Of a stretch of 64,000 nucleotides of DNA, positions 23,085 to 34,630 are shown in pieces. Numbering within the stretch: the first letter of the stretch is position 1; each line of letters opens with the position of its first letter. The translations under genes and the position numbers were made by a program. The DNA lies in assembly GCA_964034945.1 (NCBI GenBank), contig OZ035960.1, positions 112,150,824 through 112,214,823 on the forward strand, read 5' to 3'. This stretch comes from Chrysopilus asiliformis. Its lineage: Eukaryota; Arthropoda; Insecta; Diptera; Rhagionidae. The notes under the pieces were generated by a model that did not search any database, was not told the origin of the DNA, and saw only the letters and a list, made by a program, of their open reading frames with translations.

Positions 23085-23620
23085 GGATTTTTACTTTGCT
23101 CTGCAATAGAGGGAAAGTATTGTATTCATGAAGGAGACCGACTTGGGGACGGGGGCAGATAGAAAATTTCTGATCAGTACGAAATCCGTTTCAGGCAAAA
23201 TTATGGGGATATCCGTGCATCTGTCGGTCTGTTCGTTTTACGTATCTTGTTAAATAACTCGAGAACGCGTTGACTTAGCGACTTGAAATTTTTTGTGAAG
23301 AAGTTTTTCAAAAATCGTAGTTTTCTGTCAACTTTTGGAAAAGTAACAGTAACTATAATTAGTACTTTCCCTACAATTATTTTGAAAAAATACAGTTTTT
23401 TTTAAATTTCTCGAAACCTATGCACTTTTGGGAAAAAACGAATATATCCAAAATTAAAGGATATAAAATTTTCCGCATTTTTTTCTTTAACGGTTTTCAC
23501 GTATCTTTAACGGTGCTCGAGATGTTTGAAAAAATATTCCTTTTTATATGTGTTTTCCGAAATGTAATATTGCAGAGGAAAGTTTTGTGTTGATCACAAC
23601 TGATATTTTCCTGTTACTTT
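23085..23620 (+). mobile_element. Family B element, copy 6 (most complete short form)
   Basis: Runs from ATTTTTACTTTGCTCTGC to GTGTTGATCACAACTGATAT. ACTTTGCTCTGCAATA (23093-23108) and TATTGCAGAGGAAAGT (23568-23583) are inverted repeats at 15 of 16 positions, although about 35 bases of conserved B sequence follow the right one. Order of blocks: hairpin start, GTATTGTATTCATGA, gagaacggggCAGATAG-type word, CGAAATCCGTTTCAGGCAAA, short CTGTC tract, CTCGAGAACGCGTTGA, GCGACTTGAAATTTTTTG, then AT-rich 3' half. No coding capacity. Used as the reference for the other B copies. Confidence 0.75.
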
Positions 23621-25899
23621 CATTTTTTTTTATTATTTTCTCATAAACGGGAAAACCGAAAAAAATACAATTACACGAACAATGAGAAAAACCCCCACTG
23701 CCCTGAAGTTTTTTAATTAAACTTTTCTCAGATTTACAAACTTGAGGAAGAAATTCATTTTGTAATAATGAAATTAGCATTCAGTGTCTAGCAAATGATT
23801 TTCCATGAATTTTCCGGAATTAATTTCAACTAAATAGTCTGGTTATGTTAAATTTTACACAAACCGCACAAAAAAAATCGTCACAACGCATTTCGGACAC
23901 AAGAAGAAAATTTAAAAATCGTTTGGAAAAAATTCTCTTCTGTGATTTTGTGCAACTGTTGAGAGCCTTTTTTATTTACGTCCTGTCCAGCTTCGTGATT
24001 CTGTCCGACATTCGTCAAATTTATCTTTTTTTGCAAGTTTTTATGCATACGTATTTATATTGTGGGACACTGAACTTTCATCTTTCCGTATTCGATCAAT
24101 ATTTCTACTGCAATTTCAATAGCAAAATGAAAATCCCAGAATTTACTACTGTTGTGGTTTTTTCGGTAGTTCCTATTTTCGGAAATAACCAGGACATGCC
24201 TTTTAATTCTAGGTTTTTTTGTGAAATATTATTTACAACATCTGTGAGCCCTATAAAAAATTTAATAAAGAACAACTTTGTCTAGTTTTATAGATTTTAT
24301 TCCATTGAGTTTTGTTTTTCCATTTTGATTTACAGCTTTGTGTCTAGAAGAGAGTAGAACACAACTTTTGTAGTGGTTTTTAATTTTCTTCCCTTGATAT
24401 CGTGTAGAACAACACTACATTTATTTCAGTGTTTTTTGTGTTATTACACAGACGGATTTTTCCTAAAAAGAAGCGTTTTTCTGCCTGTCTGTCCAATGTG
24501 TTAGACCAGTATTTTCCAACATTTTTCATAAGATAATTTTCCATAATACATATTCTCATTCTCCTTCCTCATTCTTATTTCCTTCTTGGAAATGCCGATT
24601 TCTAGATTGCGCTGTACAAAATAATGAAAAATATTTATTTTAGCCGTTTCTAATCCAAGAGCCATTTCTGCGTACGTCTTACCGCGCTCCTTACTGCCCC
24701 TACACCGACATATTAACCACACCCGAAGAACTCTCAAAAAAGATTTTTTTTTAACAATTTTCCAATTAATTTCATATGTGTACTAAACTTTAAAAGCACA
24801 TTCTGTATCTGACAATTACCACCAATTCAAAAAAAAAACCCTTCAATTTCTGAACATCGCAATTTTGTACAAAATCCAAAGAGGCTTTTCCAATTTTCGC
24901 TGTCACAGAATTGAGGTTGAAGTGGCTTTTAGTTTGTGATATCCTTGAATCATACACGAATCCTTTATGCTTGAATAGCTTTCGTGAATAGCCATTGAGT
25001 GCAAAATAATATGAAATTTACAAAAACCTTGCTTGGGGGATAGTCAGTCAGTACTCCACAATAAACGCAACATTACACACGAACACCCAACGTAATTAAA
25101 CAATGCGGCTTAACATTGTGTGAATACGGGGCGGTTTTCCAGTTTCCCAGTTTTGGCTTTCAGTTATCGGTCGAAAAACCAACAAAACTGGCAACAACGT
25201 CAAATAAATTTTATCCGCCAAATGCTCCGTTACGGAATTTTACACCACCACCAACCCTGCGGGTGCAATCCTTAAATTGAACAATTTCCCAGAATTCTAC
25301 TTTACCTCTTCACATTGTTGTGCATATAATCGTATCTGTAGGAAGAGAAAAACAACACTCAGGCGCATTGTGTATAAAATACAAAGTGGGAAATTGCAAT
25401 TATACTAAATTCCTTAAATACTATTTGCATTCTCATGCAGCAGAATTAGGGGATGCTGTCCGAAATTCCTTCCATGGTTTTACTATTTGCATTTTGAAGA
25501 CGTATCAAAATGAGAATTTTCGTTTCTTCTCAATGAATGTCGATTTAAATTTATACTTGGTACGCGTTCAAGTTGCTTCAATTTTGCAGTAATTTTTTAT
25601 TGAATTGGAAAGATACAGAAAATCGTTATCGTTTTGGTGTCATCTATGATGTGAAATTAAATTTAAGGTACTTTACACAAAATGAAGTAGTATCTATCGA
25701 ATTGCATGATATAACAGTTGGAATCATATACACTCAAAACAATTGCGTTCATCAGATCTATGAAAATATTTCAATTCTTTTAATATACATGCTCTTTTAC
25801 ATTGAAACTAGGAAAAACTCCATAAACAACAAGAATAATCATTTGATTTATGAAAAACTTCATACATTGTTAGAAAGAGTACTTCATATTCTATTATAT
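23621..25899. other. No recognised gene
   Basis: Contains the 146-codon plus-strand frame 23845-24285 and the frame 25573-26019, which runs into A copy 2. Neither has a domain I recognise, and both are rich in Phe, Ile and Asn as expected from AT-rich DNA. I see no splice or codon support. Confidence 0.5.
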
Positions 25900-26220
25900 A
25901 TCATACTAGCTTGCATACCCGTCGTTGCCGAGTTAAGTTTTTTTAATTTTTTTTTTATGGTCTATGTTGGAGCTAAACTTCAGGCCAATCGGCTCGGTAG
26001 TTTTCCCGCGAAAGGGTAACATAGCGCAAAAACTAAGTTTCGAAATCACTTTACCCCCTCCCCTTACCCCCCCCCCCTCGCGCTACTTTTCTGTATGCCT
26101 ATGTTGGAACGAGAACTACCAGACACTCATGCCAAATTTCAAGTCAATCGGTTCAGCCGTTTTTGCGTGAAAGAGGAACAGACAGACAGACACCAACGCA
26201 TTTTTATATATTAGTATGAT
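25900..26220 (+). mobile_element. Family A element, copy 2 (two modules)
   Basis: Begins ATCATACTAGCTTGCATACC and ends TATATTAGTATGAT. In this copy the outermost 9 bases, ATCATACTA and TAGTATGAT, are inverted repeats. It keeps the first and last modules of A copy 1 and lacks the middle one. The GACAGACAGACACCAACG tail precedes the A/T-rich 3' end. Confidence 0.75.
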
Positions 26221-26997
26221 AATATTTTTTTTTCATTAAAAATTAATTTATTATGAATTCAAAGACAGTTTTTCATAGACTGTATGTACATTGTTTTTTA
26301 TGAAAAAATCCAATAGAAAATTAAGGATTTCTAAGCTTAATTCAAATCGTTCTTGGCATCTAAAATGTATTACTCAGAAAATGTATTATCAAAGGATTTT
26401 CAAATATTACCACCACTTACAAAGAACACTAAATTCACAACTCTGATTGCTTACTCAACTATATAGACTTTTTCACACTCGTAAATTCAAAGGCTTCCTG
26501 CATGAAAAACAAAAGACACATTTTCGCTGTTCATTTTACTCAATTTCAAGCAAAATCATTTATTCCTTGTTCAATGTCCTTCGAAATAAATCAATTCGTT
26601 CACATATTCGAATTTTTACAACAGGCATTAAATCATTTTGTTAAATAACATTTGTCAAAGTTTAACACAAAAGCATAAACGACCGTGGACTATTTATTAA
26701 TGTCATGTAACACATGTGCGACACTATAAAACATATCCGACATACGCACAAACACATAGTTGACGTACAAAAAAAATAAACCTTAACTATAGCACATATA
26801 TATGTTGCTATTACATAAATATGGCACTTTCTCACTTTCAGGACTTTTTTTCTATTTTGTTTTTGTTTTGTTTTTTTTTGGGTTCGACTTTTGGAAAATT
26901 TTTAGTTGTATTCAAGAGTTGTTTCCGATCATAAAAGGTGAAAACGACCACCATATACCAGCATACGTATATTCCGAGCATATGTAGTCCTTTTTAC
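26221..26997. other. No recognised gene
   Basis: AT-rich spacer. Nothing supported between A copy 2 and the candidate exon. Confidence 0.5.
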
Positions 26998-27120
26998 GTC
27001 CTTGTCCTCATTCTCAGTGTGATTTGAGTTTTCGTTGAGTTTCTGCACAAAATTGAAATTTTTCAAGGCAATTTTTCCCGTAATGCCAGCTGGTGCTACT
27101 TTTGCTATTTGTTCTGACAT
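26998..27120 (-). CDS. Candidate first coding exon (unrecognised, 41 codons)
   Basis: On the minus strand an ATG with a G at -3 opens a frame whose first 41 residues begin MSEQIAKVAPAGITGKIALK and end in an acidic stretch NEDKD. The next bases are GTAAAAAG, a plausible splice donor in phase 0. Residue composition (Lys, Glu, Asn, Ala, Gly; no long Phe/Leu runs) is unlike the chance frames nearby. I do not recognise the family and could not locate a second exon or promoter, so this is a weak call. It could equally be an open frame by chance or the remains of a retroposed fragment. Confidence 0.2.
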
Positions 27121-27363
27121 CTCATTACAGAAATTTATGGTTTTTATTTTGACAATTCAATTGTATTATTTATGAATGATTTGATTTTATTGTTTCTAAA
27201 AAAACGTATTAAAAAATGTATTTAAAAAAATGTATTAACCAAATTCTCCAAAAAAAAATTGTGTTTTAAAAAAAAATCATTCCAATACTTACAGGTAAAT
27301 TTTCCTGTAAATTTCTAACATAGTTTTTTTATGATTAAGAAATACTTATTGCATTTATCCACT
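27121..27363. other. No recognised feature
   Basis: Very AT-rich spacer between the candidate exon and A copy 3. Confidence 0.5.
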
Positions 27364-27724
27364 ACTAGCTTGCATACCCGTCGTTGCCGGGTTAAGTTTT
27401 TTGTCTAAGTTTTAGAATACGAAGAAAACCGAAAAGAACTTAAAAACTTTTTAATGGGTCTATGTTGGGGCTGGACCCCCGACGAACATCTATGCCAAAT
27501 TTCAGTCCAATCGGTTCAGTAGTTTCCCCGCGAAAGAGTAACATAGCGCAAAAACTAAGTTTCGAAATCACTTTACCCCCTGACCTTATTCCCCCACCCC
27601 TCGCGCTACTTTTCCGTATGCCTATGTTGGAACCAGAACTACCACAGACACTCATGCCAAATTTAAAGTCAATCGGTTCAGCCGTTTTTGCGTGAAAGAG
27701 GAACAGACAGACAGACACCAACTC
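27364..27724 (+). mobile_element. Family A element, copy 3 (tail lost)
   Basis: Begins ACTAGCTTGCATACCCGTCG with the head hairpin, contains two modules (CTATGTTGGGGCTGGACCCC and CTATGTTGGAACCAGAACTA), and ends in GACAGACAGACACCAACTC. The TATTAGTATGAT terminus present in other copies is missing. Confidence 0.75.
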
Positions 27725-27949
27725 TATGAAATATGATTTGCAAGCGCCAGGAACAAGCACTTAATTCAAAAAGATAACAAGTATTTTTTCTGATTAGACG
27801 CAGAGATATGCTATTGTGTTAATAATATTACCTGGAGTTATCTCGGGCTGATCAACGGGTTGGGCCTAACAAGATTTATTATGTAAAAAAATTCAAAAAA
27901 AAATTTCATTTTTTTTAAATGCACTAAAAAGGACAAAATAATTAAAAAC
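27725..27949. other. No recognised feature
   Basis: AT-rich spacer. Confidence 0.5.
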
Positions 27950-28710
27950 AACCCCAAAAACCCCTAGAAGAGATTTTCTCTGGAAAATTGGCGAAATAAG
28001 ATAATCACGTTATCCTTACAGGACCTTCCATTAGCCTTAAGGTGCCGCTCCACATTAGAGTAAATACGCGAGTAACTCTCAAAAACTCTCGAGAGTTACT
28101 CGCAGGAGGTTGTCCATTTGAGAGTTAATTTCGGCGAGTTTTCTCTTTTCAAGACCAATATCTTGATTTTTTGACATCTTGCTTTGGCGAGTTCTCAAGA
28201 GCTACTAGCGAAATTGAAACGCCGTTCCTATCTGTCGAGCAACTCCCCGAGAGTTCAGTGGGTGCGTGTCGACTAGAGAGTAGAATCACTTTTGACAGCT
28301 CACAGAAACTAGCTCGCGATTTTTGGCGAGCGACTCTCCGAGACCTGTCCATTTGCGAGTAGCTGCTATCGAGAGGTTCTCGCCGGCATTTACTCTCATG
28401 TGGAGCGGCACCTTTACAGAGTTCTTAACATCAGAATCTGATTCAGAGACCCCAAAAACCCGCAGATGATACTTTTCCCGGAAAATTTGAGGAAAAGGAT
28501 AATCACTTTATCTTTGCAGGACCTTTCATTATCCTTACAAAGACGAAGTAATGAAAATATTATATTATTATCTGAAATACGTGTGTGTGCATAATTTCAA
28601 GTCAATCAGATCGAAGTGGGTTTAAATTAGATTTTAAGTTTTGACCCTGACAGACAGACAGACAAACAGACGGACAGAGAGTTACGAAGGCAAGATAATT
28701 AAAAGAAAAT
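27950..28710 (+). repeat. Family E element, copy 1, split by a MITE
   Basis: Blocks CCCCAAAAACCC, GATTTTCTCTGGAAAATT, AATCACGTTATCCTTACAGG and GACCTTCCATTA are followed, after the inserted MITE, by a second run of the same blocks, then AATTTCAAGTCAATCAGATC and a GACAGACAGACAAACAGACG tail. The same order is seen at 55910-56220 and, reversed, at 55480-55715. The GACA tail recalls families A and B. Confidence 0.7.
28040..28413. mobile_element. 374-bp MITE, TTA target duplication (PIF/Harbinger-like)
   Basis: Terminal inverted repeats begin AGGTGCCGCTCCACAT and match at 25 of 26 positions. TTA flanks it at 28037-28039 and 28414-28416. The E copy at 55905-56220 has the uninterrupted site TATCCTTACAGACTTCTTAA (TTA at 55933-55935). 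The interior is rich in CTCGAGAG/ACTCTC words that could fold. The overlapping frames of 63-67 codons on both strands (28149-28362) lie inside it and reflect its self-complementary words. Confidence 0.85.
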
Positions 28711-31700
28711 TTGAATATTTTAACTAAAAAACAGCATAGCTTCACTAATTTTTGAGGACTCTAGCGTACAAACCACTCTGCCGATTGAATTGAAATTTTA
28801 ATTTATGTGTTCTGAAACGAGAACCCTGGAAAAGCATAATTTGTTACAAACCAGGCTTACCTCACTCTTGTAATTTGTATTGACCTTTCGCCTTCTCCCC
28901 TTTCCCTTCATCACGTCAATTTGAACTGCTGAACCGATTGAGATGTCATTTTCTGTATGAGACAAGGATTTTTTTCAATAAATTTAGAGGATATTTGATC
29001 CTATGCAAACTACTACCATTAATTCCTCTTGAACAATTTAAAATGCTTTGGGTGACCGTACGACTATAAAGAGATCAGTCCACGACTAAAGCCTTTTCTT
29101 CATGTGTAGAGGATTAAATCATTATCTCCGACTACCTTGTCATGAAAAACCGCAACTCCACTATAACTCACAGACAACACAAAACAACTGTCTGTCACAG
29201 CAGTCTGTCTCCAGACATCAGAGGAATCTTATTAAGAATTTTGATTAAATTTAATATTTTAAAATCCAATTACCCAGTAACCAAATCAAAGCAAGCATAA
29301 AAACGCTACAGATCGAATAATACCGGGAATATCTTTAAACAACCATCAACAGTCCCTAGAAATACCTTCAACGACCGCCAACGTCGATGACACCGAGCAC
29401 AATAATCAAATTTTCAATTTTCATATCTTGAATAGATGCGCATCAAAGTCAACGGCATATACATTTTTAATGAGATACTTGTATCTCCTTCAACATCAGC
29501 CAGCCATAGTACAACGTTGCCAAAATAAAATAAAGTAAAATAAAACTCGAGAACGGAATGTGTATCAACTTAATTGCATAAACACACAGTTCGCTGGAAA
29601 CAAAATAAGTTCGTTATATCGTCGTGAAACTTCAAAGAAAGACTTTTTTCTCCTCTGCCCGAACTTAAATGAATTCACTTTTAAAAGCAAAGTGGAAAAA
29701 GCACCTAAAAAAATGTTGGCTTTTTTAATATTAAAGTTACGTGTACTTTGACGCCAAAGAGGTTGACTAATTCCGTCCTTTTGCAAATCACGTAGCGCAA
29801 ACTATTTGCTTATAAAAATGTATGTTCCTACTCGTATAACAATATTTTGCATGAAATTACATTTCAACATCCGCCAAGAATATGAAAAAGAACTTGATGG
29901 AATCATCATGCAATTGAAAGGTTTATTCAAAGTATGCATGATTTTATTTCATCAACTTTCACTTTTCATATTCTCGGGGGATTTCAAAAGTTTTCAGCTC
30001 ATTGCATTTTTAATGGGGATAATAATTGCATTGACGGAAAAACTTCTGGAACATAAATGACACAAGATTTTGTTATCTTCAAAAATGTAAAAAAAAAAGA
30101 TTTCCCGTCTTATGTGTTTCATCCCCGCACCATCCTTGTCCTTCTATTCTATTTCATGAAGAAATTCTAATGTAGTTGACGTTATTAAACAATGTAAGCT
30201 TTCCCCTCCCGCCCCTGGATTTCCCCTTACCGGCTAATTTCTAAGCGGCTCAACTATTTGAGGTGCAATTTTCTCAATTGGACAAAGATTTTCTTCAATA
30301 ATTTTAGAGAATAAAAAATTGTTCCAACCCGTAAAAATCGTGCCCCAGTCCGGATATCAACTCAAAAGCCGGAATTGACGTCCAAAAATTTTGAATTGAT
30401 CCCTAGGGGTCGGTATTTACTGTTTTGACGATCCTAATGCACATTTCATTTTACGTGGTTGTTAGTGCTCTTCTACCAACGAAAACACGTAAAATCTTCC
30501 GGAAACGACACGGCTATCAGAATCGGGGTGTATATCTCAAATATAAAATTTACAGATTTTTTGCAACCTAACAAGATATCAATAAAACTCCCCCGATGAT
30601 TTAATTTCCGATTCCGACATAACCTCCTTTTATGGAGTTTCGTTGATGCTCTCAAGGCTGACCACAATTATTTTCAGAGGTTTTTAGCACATTTTTGCAC
30701 GTTCATCGACTATTAAAGTTAGCAGCATTAAAAACAGCATAATATACGACGACGACGTTAAGATATGTAAGAAAAGCGAATGAGGAATCAAAGACAATTC
30801 ATATATTTTTTATTGTTCACATTAGTATCGTTTAAGTAGCGGCGTTTTGTTCGTGATTATGGCAGACATTATGGTAGAAAATTGCAATAAAAAAAAGCCG
30901 AAAATTAAGTATCTTTTTGGTGATAACGTATTTGTTATAACATATACAACTAACAATCCGACAAATTGGTTAATACATTTTCAAAATTTTATTAGGGATG
31001 AGAAAAAACAGCCCATTTTGTGTTCCCATCGAATTCGGGCGTATTCGAAAAGTCACATAGTAAAAGTTGATTTTATAGCGTCCTCGACATGTTTTTATTC
31101 GACGTAATTGCGGACATTTGATTCGACGTTCCAAAATATATTCTTCATAATTTCGATGTCTTCTAAAATCTATAAAAATCCACACAAAAGGCAAGTATTT
31201 TCGACAATTACAGCTGCGAAGAAGTCACGAAAACATTACAACTCGACATTATCCCTTATTAAGATGATGCTGGTTTTAAGTTGATCCAAGGGTCCTACGG
31301 ATGATGCTTGCTCTAGGAGGCCTTCAAAGAATGCGAAGAGCACAATTGTAGGCCAGGACAAGCAATTAAAAATATAATGTTTACTGTCTGGGGACACATA
31401 AAGAAATTATATTGCAGAGATGATGTTTTTGTTACATTTCGCCTTAAAAGTGAACTTAATGACTTCTGTGTTGCTTTCCTCTCATTTTTTTCCCTTAATT
31501 TTTCCTTTCCTGATGATGTTTGAGTTGTCTTTCCGTAACTTGTTACGCTCTCATAATGGGCACCTCCATGGCAGATAAAAGCCTTCAAGGGTGTAAATAC
31601 GACTGCCGAACGGATGATGAAAAACAGCATTGTGGAACAAAGAAGTTAAAAAAAAATAATAACAGACAACAAGGACTAAATTTTGTATTTCATGTTTAAT

Positions 31701-31984
31701 AATGAGAAGTTGCTTTTTCATAGCATTTCGTTATTGTTGGAAATATTATGATGTAAATGGAAGATAGCGTAATTATATTGCCAGACAGTTTATGAACTAT
31801 TGGAAAATTAAACGATTTTTTAATATCATATAGGCATTTTATTGACTTCACCTTCAATTAAGTATTAGTTATTTCCATAAAAATAATTCTATGTGTTAGC
31901 AAAGATTTAAAGTAAACTAAACGAGAAAATCAATCTAAATTAGTATCCAAAATAACTTACCTAACTTATTGGCTTTCTGCAGGA
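28711..31984. other. No recognised gene; faint retroposon-like words
   Basis: At 28751-28800 and 30237-30330 short stretches resemble the accompanying words of ancient retroposon 3' ends (CCGATTGAATTGAAATTTTA; CGGCTCAACTATTTGAGG), too diverged to define. Frames of 84-105 codons (29806-30060, 30847-31107, 31313-31630) have no domain I recognise. Confidence 0.45.
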
Positions 31985-32050
31985 AAATTTTGCCTATGCT
32001 AGGCGTACATTCACCTGCGTTACGAAAAGTAAAAATGCGTCAACGGGTGG
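31985..32050 (-). repeat. Fragment of element F
   Basis: CCTGCGTTACGAAAAGTAAA followed by AATGCGTCAACGGGTGG matches, with scattered changes, the reverse complement of a part of F copy 1 (CATCTGCGTTAGGAAAAGCA). It has no ends and is a decayed piece. Strand is given relative to F copy 2; it could be placed either way. Confidence 0.4.
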
Positions 32051-33762
32051 CGAAAATTCAAGAACTAAAAATTAAACATTGGTGTAATGTACCGCCATCA
32101 GGCAATACCGCGCATCCAGCGCCGCGTAGTGTTTGAACAAATGAATTACTCCTCCTTCTTGTTCGAGATACCACACGAAGCGGATGTGTAACTACTTTTA
32201 CTTTTTAATAAACATATTGTATAAGAAGTCTGCATTATTTATTACAACACATCACAATTGGATAATATAAAAAGCATAAAAAGGGGGAAGACAGGTCAAA
32301 TTACGTCCATAACACAAAATTGTAGAAAAAAATTGTTTTGTGCTTAACCATGGAATCATTTTTGATTCATGGTATTTACTCCACCTTTCTAGTATTGAAT
32401 TCCATTGGATTTTCTCGGCTTACAGGTTATAAAAAAATATATCTATTGTTTTAAAATTTTTGATGGAAAAAACCATTAATGTTTAGCGAATTTTATAGTT
32501 TCGCCACTGATCCTAATAAAAATGTTCCTCACACTTTTAAATTATGATCCTGTGAATCAGAAATTAATTTATTTAAAAAAAATTACTTAAACCATATTTT
32601 CAAAACCCTGTTACCATAAAATAGGGATTTCTCGGGAAAAAAAAGTGAAAACAAAAAACTTTCAGAGGTTAAAATCCATACAATATTATTATTCAAATGA
32701 AATTTTCTACACAACTTATCCAAGGCTTACAAATTTCTAATCTAAATCTCCATGGAATTGTTTCATAATGTTTGTGATAAAAATCATAAAAATGAATCCC
32801 TAAAACTGTAATCAAAACTCATAGAAACTGAAATCGCATGATGACATCAGAAAAGTTAAATAACTTTCTACAAAAAAAATAACAACAAAATCCAACCCGG
32901 AAAAACCAGTTAAATGATAGAATGAAAGAAAAACACCCAACAATCATTAAAACTTTTTAAACATTTGGAGATGTAAAAAGTTTCTTGCCGGATGTTGTCA
33001 TGGCTGAGAGTAAACACAAAAGCCACAAAAATGAAGTCTCATAATTGAAGAATATGGCAAGTGTATGAAAAACCTTACGAAAATCATTTCGTATAGAAAT
33101 CTTAAACAAATAATGAGAAAGTATTCATAAATCAAACAAAAGTCATTTGAAACATATTTTTGGAACACGGAAAAAGTAAAAATTGGTTCCATTTGGTTTT
33201 CTTTTCCACAAGTCAAAGGATTTTTTGAATAAAAATCCCTTTTTGATTTTAAAGAAAATTCGTCGAAGTGTTGTTGTTGCGATATTCAACGGATCTTTTC
33301 ATGATATTGTTTTATTCTTTTAATAAAACGCCAGCAGGATTCACTTGTTAGAAAATTCCAAAAGATTTTCTCGATTTTATGGAGATGGATTTGTGTTAGT
33401 GTAGACAGAATGCCTTTGGCAATTGGTACATTAATTACTGCGAAACCCGTATTATGAGACAGTATTTTAGAGATTATGACTTGGTTCGGGGGAGAACTTA
33501 TAACGCAACCCTCGTGCGACCTAAGTTCATATTTTACGAAAAGTTTAATTTTACTTTTTTGATACAATCTTTAAGCTTATGTTCTTTTCTTTTGTTTCTG
33601 ACTTCTTAGTCGTTCCTAATCAACAATGGTAAAATAGTACATTTTTAACCTTTGGTGGAGTATAAACTTTTGGTAGAATTCCGTGATAAATGTAAACACA
33701 CAACGACGAAAGGGTAAAAATTAGGCATAAAAATTATAAAAAATATATAAAAAAAAGCTTCA
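32051..33762. other. No recognised gene
   Basis: AT-rich sequence with no repeats that I can match elsewhere in the window. The 72- and 93-codon minus-strand frames (32998-33216, 33286-33567) are unrecognised. Confidence 0.5.
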
Positions 33763-33960
33763 ATTACCAGGGGCCATGAAAACAATCCATTTGTATTGGA
33801 GAGGAAGGAAGGAATGGTCCGATTAAAGTTCTATTTATGGAAAAGTTATGTAAAATTAGATTCTAAACACATTTCTTCTTTATAAATTTTGCGATATGAT
33901 GCACAGTTTTCGAGAAAATTGGAAAAAACTTTTTGATCCTTTTGTGGGAGAGCGGGGAAA
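33763..33960 (-). repeat. Family C fragment, copy 3
   Basis: Reverse-complemented, it has TTTTCTCGAAAACTGTGCAT, AATTTATAAAGAAGAAATGT and AATCGGACCATTCC, in the order found at about 19900-20010. Ends with CCAGGGGCC on the plus strand, matching GGCCCCTGG near 20087. Confidence 0.6.
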
Positions 33961-34070
33961 GATGCTCCGCTTTTGCCCGTTCAAGAACTTACTCTTGCCA
34001 ATTAAAACTCTATATTGCTTACGCTTTCAAACATTTTAATGTGTATTTTTAATTGCTTTTAAAAGCGTCA

Positions 34071-34480
34071 ATCATACTAATCATACTAATAAAAATGATA
34101 ATAAAAATGATAATAAATGATTTATATAAAAATGAGTTGGTGTCTGTCTGTCTGATTGTCTGTTTGTTGCTCTTTCACGCAAAAACGGCTGAACTGATCG
34201 ACCTGAAATTTGGCATAAGTGTCTGTGGTAGTTCTGGTTCCAATATAGGCATACGGAAAAATAGAGCGAGGGGTGGGAGGAGTAGGGGGAGGTGGTAAAG
34301 TCATATCGAAACTTAGTTTTACCTCTATGTTACTCTTTCGCGGGGAAACTACTGAACCGATTGGCCTGAAATTTGGCATAGATGTTCGTCGGGGGTCCAG
34401 CCTTAACATAGACCCATTAAAAAGTAGCCCGAGAGGTGGGGGAGTAAGGGGAGGGAGTGACGGGCGAAGCCGGTAATGGG
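34071..34480 (-). mobile_element. Family A element, copy 4
   Basis: Read on the minus strand it has the two modules, the GACA tail and a 3' end in which TAGTATGAT and ATTTTTATTATC are themselves tandemly repeated (plus-strand 34071-34130). The head reads TTACCGGCTTCGCCCGTCAC, diverged from the CTAGCTTGC head of copies 1-3. Variable short repeats at a 3' end fit an RTE-type retroposon. Confidence 0.7.
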
Positions 34481-34546
34481 CAATAACCTATTATTTCAAA
34501 ATCTATTGTCAAATTTTTCCCGATATTTCTCAGTATAGATACACAA

Positions 34547-34630
34547 GATTTTTACTTTACTCTTCTGTAGGGGGAAAGTGTTGTATTCATAACAAAAACC
34601 GATTCCAGAACGGGGACAGATAAAATTAAA
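34547..34630 (+). repeat. Family B fragment, copy 7
   Basis: Only the first 80 or so bases are present: GATTTTTACTTTACTCTTCT, GGGGGAAAGTGTTGTATTCA and CAGAACGGGGACAGATA, then unrelated sequence. Confidence 0.65.

Noticed and set aside
23845..24285. 146-codon plus-strand frame
   Set aside because: Phe/Ile-rich, no domain, no neighbouring exon signals.
28149..28362. Overlapping 63-67-codon frames on both strands
   Set aside because: Both lie inside the 374-bp MITE and reflect its self-complementary CTCGAGAG words.
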